Shown piece after piece: positions 55,995 to 64,000 of a stretch of 64,000 nucleotides of DNA. Each line of letters opens with the position of its first letter. Position 1 is the stretch's first letter. Origin of the DNA: Oreohelix idahoensis (Eukaryota > Mollusca > Gastropoda > Stylommatophora > Oreohelicidae); contig JAMPIV010016232.1 of the NCBI GenBank assembly GCA_024509875.1, positions 87,501 through 151,500 on the forward strand. Reading direction: 5' to 3'. Both the position numbers and the translations under genes were made by a program. The notes under the pieces are model-generated. The model was not told the DNA's origin. It made no database searches and saw nothing but the letters and a program-made list of their open reading frames with translations.

Positions 55995-57775
55995 ATAAAA
56001 ACCACATTCGTCAAGGACGCACTAACAAGAGATCAAAACCACATTCGTCAAGAACGCACCAACAAGAGATCAAAACCCCATTCGTCAAGGACGCACCAAG
56101 AAGAAATCAAAACAACATTCGTCAAGGACACACCAACAAGAGATCATAACCACATTCGTCAAGGACGCACCAACAAGAGATCATAACCACATTCGTCAAG
56201 GACGCACTAACAAGAGATCAAAACCACATTCGTCAAGAACGCACCAACAAGAGATCAAAACCCCATTCGTCAAGGACGCACCAAGAAGAAATCAAAACCA
56301 CATTCGTCAAGGAAGTACCAACAAGAGATCAAAACCACATTCGTCAAGGACGCACCAACAAGAGATCAAAACCACATTCGTCAAGGACGCACCAACAAGA
56401 AATCAAAACAACATTCGTCAAGGACGCACCAACAAGAGATCATAACCACATTCGTCAAGGACGCACCAACAAGAGATAAAAACCACATTCGTCAAGGACG
56501 CACCAACAAGAGATAAAAACCACATTCGTCAAGGACGCACCAACAAGAGATAAAAACTGCATTCGTCAAGGACGCACCAACAAGAGATAAAAACCACATT
56601 CGTCAAGGACGCACCAACAAGAGATAAAAACCCACATTCGTCAAGGACGCACCAACAAGAGATCAAAACCACATTCGTTAAGGACGCAAGAACAAGAGAT
56701 AAAAACCACATTCGTGAAGGACGCACCAACGAGAGATAAAAACTGCATTCGTCAAGAACGCACCAACAAGAGATCAAAACCACATTCGTCAAGGACGCAC
56801 CAACAAGAGATAAAAACCACATTCGTCAAGGACGCACCAACAAGAGATAAAAACCACATTCGTCAAGGACGCACCAACAAGAGATCAAAACTACATTCGT
56901 CAAGGACGCACCAACAAGAGATCAAAACCACATTCGTCAAGGACGCACCAACAAGAGATCAAAACTACATTCGTCAAGGACGCACCAACAAGAGATCAAA
57001 ACCACATTCGTCAAGGACGCACCAACAAGAGATCAAAACCACATTCGTCAAGGACGCACCAACAAGAGATCAAAACCACATTCGTCAAGGACGCACCAAC
57101 AAGAGATCAAAACCACATTCGTCAAGGACGCACCAACAAGAGATAAAAACCCACATTCGTCAAGGACGCACCAACAAGAGATCAAAACCACATTCGTTAA
57201 GGACGCAAGAACAAGAGATAAAAACCACATTCGTGAAGGACGCACCAACGAGAGATAAAAACTGCATTCGTCAAGAACGCACCAACAAGAGATCAAAACC
57301 ACATTCGTCAAGGACGCACCAACAAGAGATAAAAACCACATTCGTCAAGGACGCACCAACAAGAGATAAAAACCACATTCGTCAAGGACGCACCAACAAG
57401 AGATCAAAACTACATTCGTCAAGGACGCACCAACAAGAGATCAAAACCACATTCGTCAAGGACGCACCAACAAGAGATCAAAACTACATTCGTCAAGGAC
57501 GCACCAACAAGAGATCAAAACCACATTCGTCAAGGACGCATCAACAAGAGATCAAAACCACATTCGTCAAGGACGCACCAACAAGAGATCAAAACCACAT
57601 TCGTCAAGGACGCACCAACAAGAGATCAAAACCACATTCGTCAAGGACGCACCAACAAAAGATCAAAACCACATTCGTCAAGGACGCACCAACAAGAGAT
57701 CAAAACCACATTCGTCAAGGACGCACCAACAAGAGATAAAAACCACATTCGTCAAGGACGCACCAACAAGAGACA
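55995..57775. repeat. 37-bp minisatellite, about 48 copies
   Basis: Head-to-tail copies of a unit built on CACATTCGTCAAGGACGC followed by ACCAACAAGAGATCAAAAC. Period is 37 bp with no unique spacers. Variant units repeat in the same order about 519 bp apart (about 56630 and 57150), a higher-order duplication of 14 units. Because 37 is not a multiple of three and the unit lacks stops in most frames, long ORFs appear (for example 56714-57739, 341 codons, period 37 residues). They are most simply a by-product. Confidence 0.97.
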
Positions 57776-59220
57776 CCTACTCGATATTACTAAATATCAG
57801 CGCAGTCACACATGTTGGACCTGTAGATCTTAAAAAGCTACCAAGTTGTGACCGTTCAGAAATATATCAACTATGTGGATGAATCTGTACTAATTTCCAA
57901 GAAGACATCACAGCAGTAAACACCAGCTTTACAACAAAATTCTGCCGATTTGAAGAAGAAATCTGTAAGCACCTCAGACGTCGTAATCCTCTTGACTTTA
58001 AATCAACACTACAAGGATTAGAAGAATCCTGCACACTGTAAAAATATTAATAATACACCTGGCTCACACGACTGACAGTCCGCTAACAACATACAAACCC
58101 ACCATACCCCTACAGCACAGCACACACATACATACATGGGCATGAACAAGCAGACTGATAAGCAAAACTAGAAGTACACATGGTTCAACTCAAACCTTCC
58201 ATTATTTCTGACATTTTGATATCGTCCTAGCCATTCGTTACATTCATATACTCGTATGTTCAATCTTTTTCATTTACTGCTTCTTTCGCATTCGATCTAT
58301 CCCTCTTACCACACAATATTTTTTCTGACTCTCCTGGCAGAAGTCCGTTGAATTTAGTTGTTCCTGTTTCAATTCTTGTTAACAGGAACACGTGACTATT
58401 GTTTTATTTTTTTGTTTTCATCATTATCCTCGGAACCATTTTATTATGTATGTCAACGTTTTTTTTCTCCCTATTATTCGTTCGTTATTCGAAAACACAT
58501 TCATACAACAGTATTGGGCTTCACAATGCTGGACAATCTTTTGCTTCAATTTTATTCATGGAGACTTATTTTCTCTGTTTTTTCCCAACAAAAGCCTTCT
58601 TCTTAGTTGTGTAATTATGTTTGTTACTTTCACTAAAAATGTAATTTTCTCTTTTGTAAGGATTCTAAGATTCATATCTTTTCTCACTTGTAAATATCCC
58701 CACATTAAATTGATGTTGTATATTATGTTATTACCACTGTTTTAGTTTTGACCCTATCAATGTAAGGCCTGTACTCACACTGAGTACATTTCAGAAAGCA
58801 ATGGCAAACTTCTGAATGAAAAAAATTGCCTAGAAAAATCACAAACAGCCAATAAAAGCTGGGGTTGATTGCCACGTCCTGTAAAGGATAAGCAACTAAC
58901 TTTAACTCACACTGGAAATGTACAACAATCTCGTAACTGTAGTTTCATACATTTGATTTTGCCCCTAACTGGGCATGTCTGATTGTAACCATCAAGTGCA
59001 AGGTCATTGAGGTTTTCGTCTCTCTATTTATATTTACGCTCTTCGGTTGTTTAATTCGCCAGAATGTTTAACTTGTTTGCCTACACCTTGTATCAGGTTT
59101 ATCAAGGTATTTCTCTAGATTTACCTGTGTCTATTACTTATCGTGGTGCATTTGCAAGCTCTTTACTAAATAGTAAAGGTACTACCATAGCAAATACTGC
59201 CGTAGGAGATTCAAGTGTTT
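57776..59220. other. Unassigned region
   Basis: AT- and T-rich sequence with short hydrophobic ORFs (58358-58745) that look like composition artefacts. 58745-58900 (with GCAATGGCAAACTTCTG and TTGCCTAGAAAAATCACAAA) has the look of a dispersed repeat, but I cannot name it. Confidence 0.4.
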
Positions 59221-59229
59221 GAGACTTCC

Positions 59230-59432
59230 CCTAACTAGGTCCAGCTTTGAGAGGTGAGGTAATCAGTTCTCTTCCTCGCTTCATTTTCCTTCCCAAACTC
59301 AAAGAGCAGAGTCAGGTACCTATTTACAGCTGGGTAGACTGAATCGTGTCAGTAACGTAATTCGAACCCGGCACTTTTCCGCGAGAGACAAGCACTCTAT
59401 CTACTCTGTCAATCGGACGCTCAAGTCCTTAC
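59230..59432 (-). mobile_element. tRNA-derived SINE (approximate ends)
   Basis: On the minus strand from 59432: GAGCGTCCGATTGACAGAGT, then GATAGAGTGCTTGTCTC, then the B box-like GGGTTCGAATT at 59366-59376, followed by a body with CTACCCAGCTGTAAATAGGT and ACCTGACTC. This layout (A box-like region, B box about 50 bp later, then a conserved body) is typical of tRNA-derived SINEs. The 3' end and any target duplication are not clear. Confidence 0.6.
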
Positions 59433-59458
59433 TAGGCTCTCTAAATTGGAAGCTCTTG

Positions 59459-59962
59459 TTACATGCGCAGATACGAGGCCTGTAAACAGTAAATAAATAT
59501 TAGACAAACATAAATTATGTGTTATAAATGTTTACACAATACCAAAAACCTACCCTCTGTCCTGTACTTACTGTTATTAGTCTACTATCATTTACTAGAC
59601 ACAGTATTAAGGTCTTTGTCTTGTGTAGTCTGACCTATACTGTATAACAGGGGAACAACAGAAGTGATTGCGTCATTAATAGACTGGACTGCCCATGGTA
59701 AATTTCCGGTGTTATGTCTTGCGGTTCGCACTAATGACCCGTCATCAAAGCATCATTTTTTGGTGATGCCTAGATGGCAGGGAGGATAGTGTGATTCGCT
59801 TGCATAGCTAGGCGGGGTCGTCGCACGGAAGTTCCTGGGTTCGAGTCCTGGGTAAGCCAGTCTGTTGTTTTTCTGTTGTCTAGTGTTCTACTTCTTTATT
59901 TCTTACGAGTGGTTGAAAACATACCTTTATGTTTGTCTAATATTTATTTACATGCGCAGATA
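59459..59962. mobile_element. Short element with 15-bp direct repeats, 25-bp inverted repeats and a tRNA-like core
   Basis: TTACATGCGCAGATA occurs at 59459-59473 and 59948-59962. Just inside, 59490-59514 and 59926-59950 are perfect 25-bp inverted repeats (containing ATTAGACAAACATAAA and its complement). Between them lies a tRNA-like segment: A box-like TGGCAGGGAGG at 59775 and B box-like GGTTCGAGTCC at 59838-59848. The direct repeats look like a target duplication, although the right copy overlaps the inverted repeat. It is either a SINE with an unusual end or a MITE-like element. Confidence 0.55.
59763..59862 (+). repeat. tRNA-like sequence (SINE head or tRNA relic)
   Basis: The A box-like TGGCAGGGAGG and B box GGTTCGAGTCC are about 60 bp apart, and the segment ends GGGTAAGCCA. 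I could not fold a clean cloverleaf by eye, so I do not call a functional tRNA. It more likely gives an internal RNA polymerase III promoter to the short element around it. Confidence 0.5.
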
Positions 59963-60154
59963 ACTTTGACTTTCAGGACCTAAACGTTTTGAATAACTCC
60001 GGATGTTCTTTTGTTTCTATGTGGACTTCCTGGTTTGTTTGTTGAACAGTCCGATTTGTTCGTGTAATTCATTATGGGAACTACATCTATGTTCATTCAA
60101 ATTTCCTTTTCACTTGTTAAGTCAGCGTCCAGGTCTCATGAACATGGAGTAACT

Positions 60155-60595
60155 TAAGGATCTATATGGATCATAAAATGGAGTAGATTAGGATCTATAT
60201 GAATCATAAAATGGAGTAGATTAGGATCTATATGAATCATAAAATGGAGTAGATTAGGATCTATATGAATCATAAAATGGAGTAGATTAGGATCTATATT
60301 AATCATAAAATGGAGTAGTTTAGGATCTATATGAATCATAAAATGGAATAGATTAGGATCTATATGGATCATAAAATGGAGTAGATTAGGATCTATATGA
60401 ATCATAAATTAGAGAAAATTAGAATCCATATGGTGTACAAAATAGGGTAACTTAGGATCTACATGGATGGCAATATACAGTTACTTATGGTCTATGTGGA
60501 TTGTAAATTAGAGTTTTTTTAGGATCTATATGGATCATGCAATAGAGTAACTTATGATCATTATGAATCATAAAATGTAGTAACTATAATCTACA
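60155..60595. repeat. 33-bp minisatellite, decaying to the right
   Basis: About eight tight copies (60155-60415) of a 33-bp unit containing GGATCTATATGAATCATAAA, followed by degenerate copies to about 60595. Because 33 is divisible by three, the minus strand shows an 83-codon ORF with an 11-residue repeat (MIHIDPNLLHF). I regard this as an artefact. Confidence 0.95.
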
Positions 60596-60865
60596 TGGGT
60601 CAATTTTAAGTAAGTGACTGCACTTCAGGTTTATAAAACAAGTCAACCTCTAAAATCGGCATTCATGGTTAAAGTATTAATAAATGATACAATTTAGTAG
60701 TCCAGTATAAACTTTGTTGGACTCTTAGGGATAAAGACAGACCCAAGATTATTAAATTATAACTATCTTCAGTGTTTTCCGTCTACTAATGGCTTATTTT
60801 CTGGTATAATTATTCTGCATACACATTGATAAACCGAACATTATTTCTTTTAGTGATAAAACCAA

Positions 60866-61440
60866 GTCAATCAATCAATACTGTTTACCTCCCCTAGGAG
60901 AATAGCCTTTAACAATCACGTGACAATTCCTCCTGTCACGTGCCATCAGCTCAAGTTCTTTCCACATCGTCCTCATCATTTTCACTTCCGTCTCCAGCTC
61001 TCTTCTCCATGTGTTTTTTGGTCTACCTCTGCCTCTCTTACCCTGGGGATTCCAGAACAAGGATTGCCTTGTAATGCTATCATCAGGTTTCCTCAATGTG
61101 TGTCCTATTCATCGCCAGCGGCTTCTTCTCAACTCTTATTCCACTGGCACTTGTCTGGTTCTTGTCATCAGTTCTACATTTGTGACTTTGTCATACCATT
61201 TCAGTCCTTCTGTTCCACGCAAACACTCATTTTATTAAAGTCTGTAACTTTGTTTGTTGTTGTTTTTGTTGTTCTTCATGTCTCAGAGACATACAATAGG
61301 ACTGACTTGACATTTGAGCTGAAGATTCTTATTTTCGTGTTGGACTTGATTTCTCTTGATCTCCATATGTTTCCCAATGAAATAAAAATAATCTTGCTTT
61401 TTGTATTCTTATTTTGAAATCATTTTGTATCCCTCTATTT
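60866..61440 (-). pseudogene. LINE H: 3' fragment of a non-LTR retrotransposon
   Basis: The minus strand encodes, with frame breaks, the C-terminal region of a LINE protein: a KIRILSSNVK-like block near 61310, then WYDKVTNVE, then RKPDDSITRQSLFWNPQGKR, GRGRPKNTWRRELETEVKMM and a final SPRGGKQY (60875-61096). The 3' end shows a TTGA-type simple tail (TATTGATTGATTG at about 60868-60880). Reverse transcriptase and endonuclease are missing, so the copy is 5' truncated or eroded. It is a different subfamily from LINE F and LINE C. Confidence 0.85.
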
Positions 61441-62700
61441 TTGTCTATATTACTGCTGTCACGGCATATTTTCTGGTGGCAGAGAAATAAATTGGTGTCA
61501 TCGTTATCAGCGAGTTTTGGCAACGCTGACAACTTTTGAAAAAAACCGGTTAGTCAGGGCGACACCGGAAGGGGGAAAAGGAAAGGCGCGAAAGTGGCAG
61601 TTGACGCTGGGCCTGTGTCCGAGAGTGACGGATATTTCGTGGTTTCCTTTGCATTGAATGTGGAATGCAGTCCATAATGATTTAGTATACTGGACATAAT
61701 TATAATTCTGGAGTTGTTTAGTGCCCAGTGATATTATTGTCAGGCCATCGAGTATAATTTGCCAGTGGATTGGTTTTTTCCATTGTGTAGTTTCCAGTTA
61801 GCCATAGTGAGCGATTGTTCAGTACTAAGTTTGTATAGTACTTTTACACTGTCATTTGTTAGGAGTATTTGATATATTGATTCGAGAAGTTTCTCGGGCA
61901 GTGTTTTATGTATTCCATACTGTTTTTCAGCCGTGTGTGGCTATACTGTGTGTAGTGTTGATTAAAAAGGGAATTCCTATAGAAAGAGTTATCTTTCTGT
62001 GTCACCCATTTCATGTTGTGGTCATATTCTTAGATAATGAGCCAAGTAGTAAATTAGCGTCAGTGTTAAATCCACAGCAGAAATTCCCAGCTGACATCTG
62101 GTGGTTCGTCCGATTCTTTAAAAGGCCATGGGGCCTAAATGTTCATTATAAAGCCAGAGCTTAAGATGCACACAGAGTGTTAGAAGGTTGCAGTCACAGT
62201 GTGTTGACGCCTTCATGTTTACTAAGCCCCGATAGGGAGTATTTTCGATTGTCCAGCTTCAGGTCAGTGTGTTGGTCAGTCAGTAGCTGTGAACTGTGGT
62301 CGGTCAAGTGTGACGCGTAGTGGTATGTGACCCAGTTTTTCTCTGTCTCAGGTCACAGTGTAGGTTGTCATTCTGGTGTTAGTTCTAAAAAAAATCGGAC
62401 ATTGTTATTGTGTTTGACACGGTGTTCCAATGTTATTTCGATGCTAGTTTAGCAAGCATTGCTAGAATATGTGTCTAGTGTGTTGACATAGAGGTGCAGT
62501 GAAGTAAGGCTTTCAATGGATATATAGCAAGGTAGTCTTCACGATTTCTTGGTAACATTCGGGGCTCCCTGTGGAGTAAAGTTACGAGTTCAACAGGGCT
62601 GGGAGACGACTTCGGTTGTTGCGCTATCCTGCTTGTTACAATGTGAATTTGAGTGTTACCTTAGAAGGGTTAGGAGTTGCTGTGGAGTACCTGATAAAGT
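61441..62700. other. Unassigned region
   Basis: No gene is recognised. CTGGTGGCAGAGAAATAAAT at about 61474 resembles the sequence after an LTR (primer binding site-like), but I see no LTR pair. The 102-codon ORF at 61856-62164 is not recognised. Confidence 0.4.
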
Positions 62701-63709
62701 CAGTTAAATGATACTGGTTGAAATACCGCTGGCCATCACTGATACTGGTAAGTGAGTAATACTGGGTATTGAGTAACGGATACTAACCGCAAATATAACT
62801 GATACTGTCACTGAACAGTTGATACTATATGAAATCCAACTGGCCATGGCTGAAAGCGCTAATTTGATAAGCTATTGTCAGTTTATTGATTGGAACCACT
62901 GATACAATAATAATCGTTTGATACACCAGGTATCGTTTGCAGTTGGATGTATTTATGGTCAAGAAGGTGAGTGTGTTTTGGGACAGTCACTCACAGTAGC
63001 GTACACACCGAGTCATGGAATGGTGTAACGTCTGATGATTTTTAACCATGGTTTATTACAATTATAACATCACGTAGATCTAGACGAATACAGTTACATC
63101 GAAACATGAATCTTCATACTGCAGTTAACACACCATACGGCCCATACACATCCTGGCCTACAAAATCTCTACTCTTCACATCAGTGCACAAAGACTGCAT
63201 CTACGGCAGTTATATAATAATCAAGGCCTACACAAAATCTCTATACTTCACATCAGTGCACAAAGACTGCATCTACGGCAGTTATATAATATATTCATCT
63301 CCATACACATCGAATCGACCTTTACTTCATCCACTACGTAGGGACACATACCGAAAAACACCATCGTGGCTGACCACCTCAGTCAAACACCCCGCATAGA
63401 CTGATCCCACGGGAACACACCCTGTTCACACAGTCACGAGAATCTCCTGTTCTCTTAACACCGCTCTCAAAAATCCCTGCGGACACTAGCCGCGAGAGCT
63501 ATTCACACATCACTCAAAAACAGTTCAGAAACAGTACATTATGACCAGAGTTCACCCGCTATCTGACATACTGTTTCCACGAAACTATGAGGAGATATTT
63601 TTAAACAAATCCATTACCAATCTGCAAGCAAGTACTCTAACCCAAAATTCACTCTACTCAACAAGTATTTTTCAAGATCATTTCCCTTTCATCAAATCTG
63701 CACTCATCA
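62700..63709 (-). repeat. D2 LTR (left end of a second D-type element, outer boundary uncertain)
   Basis: From about 62965 the sequence aligns with the D1 LTR (GTGAGTGTG, ACAGTCACTCACA and GTCATGGA blocks in order). It ends ...CACTCATCA at 63709, directly before an interior that matches D1. It contains two tandem copies of a ~70-bp unit (63155-63293). The outer end lies somewhere between about 62700 and 62960. Confidence 0.65.
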
Positions 63710-64000
63710 GTTTGCCACACCCCCAGGGAAAAAATGATTATATCATTTTTTTGAAAATCAACTCTTAAAAATTTAACGGTTAATGAAGTTATATCAAATA
63801 TCTCTTAAATTAACTCCAAAAAATTTAACAATTAATGAAGTTCTATCAAATATCTACAAAAATTAACTCCCAAAAATTTAAAAATTAGTGAAGTTCTATC
63901 AAATACCTACAAAAATGTACCTATGACAAGACAACATAGTACATCTACAAAAATATCATCAATAAATGTAAGATAACGACTAAATCATCCAACATAATCA
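63710..64000 (-). mobile_element. D2 interior, runs off the right edge
   Basis: GTTTGCCACACCCCCAGGGA and the following AAAAAATGATTATATCATTT match the D1 interior at 12318-12360. Three ~52-bp tandem units (about 63760-63915, with AATTTAA and GAAGTTCTATCAAATA) replace the single unit seen in D1. D2 is therefore a diverged relative of D1 in the same orientation. Confidence 0.7.

Noticed and set aside
56714..57739. 341-residue repeat protein
   Set aside because: The ORF exists because the 37-bp unit lacks stops in most frames. The opposite strand is open too, and no promoter, start context or homolog is visible.
55995..57775. CRISPR array
   Set aside because: The 37-bp units are head-to-tail with no unique spacers, and the context is eukaryotic transposon-rich DNA.
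58358..58745. Hydrophobic membrane protein ORFs
   Set aside because: Three overlapping frames give similar Phe/Leu-rich translations of T-rich DNA, which is a composition effect.
59763..59862. Functional tRNA gene
   Set aside because: The A box is imperfect and I could not form a clean cloverleaf. The segment sits inside a short repeat element.
60154..60405. 83-residue protein with 11-residue repeats
   Set aside because: It is a direct consequence of the 33-bp minisatellite.
61474..61500. Primer binding site of another LTR element
   Set aside because: TGGTGGCAGAG is suggestive, but no LTR pair or coding region accompanies it within the window.

Overview
This is a gene-poor, AT-rich eukaryotic window made almost entirely of nested and adjacent transposable elements. 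I see no RNA polymerase II host gene that I can name, no rRNA and no bacterial-type operon. The elements are Ty3/gypsy-type LTR retrotransposons of Gmr1-like organisation, APE-type LINEs with BovB/RTE-like or related reverse transcriptases, a pogo/Tigger transposon, a mariner-derived MITE, tRNA-derived short elements and several minisatellites. This mix suggests an animal genome. A marine invertebrate, perhaps a lophotrochozoan or mollusc, is my best guess, but no sequence here proves it.

Left half (1-33.3 kb): one nest of four LTR retrotransposons. The oldest is A1 (minus strand; gag-pol 1-5020, leader 5021-5610 and 29655-30207, LTR from 30208). It carries several stop codons and a 337-bp SINE-like insertion (3282-3618, 13-bp target duplication). 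Element B (plus, 5616-29649, 5-bp duplication AGGAC) inserted into A1's leader. Element D1 (minus, 11054-16315, duplication CTGCC) then entered B's pol gene, and element A2 (plus, 19387-28809, duplication CCGGC) entered B's 3' LTR. By hand comparison, paired LTRs are about 99% (B), 99.2% (A2) and 99.7% (D1) identical. A2 has an intact 1643-residue Gag-Pol. D1 is non-autonomous, with only a gag remnant. A1's LTR is itself split by a 5'-truncated LINE (about 31.1-32.8 kb).

Middle (34.7-43 kb): element E (minus, 34670-42950, duplication GAGCG) has two 1800-bp LTRs and an intact 1441-residue Gag-Pol. A1, A2, B and E all place integrase before reverse transcriptase (PR-IN-RT-RH). This is the Ty1/copia-like order on a Ty3/gypsy-type polyprotein that defines the Gmr1-like group.

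Right part (43-64 kb): a 330-bp mariner MITE; a diverged AT-rich repeat with a GAA-rich expansion; a nearly intact LINE (44934-48804, 12-bp target duplication); a 5.1-kb pogo/Tigger relic bounded by TA repeats and carrying a truncated LINE and an unidentified segment of about 2.2 kb; a 1.8-kb, 37-bp-unit minisatellite; tRNA-derived short elements, one with a 25-bp inverted repeat inside a 15-bp direct repeat; a 33-bp minisatellite; a LINE 3' fragment; and at the right edge the LTR and start of a second D-type element (D2).

Together the elements give a relative insertion history. A2 and E look recent and potentially autonomous, D1 looks like a recently moved parasite of such elements, and A1, the Tigger element and most LINEs are relics.
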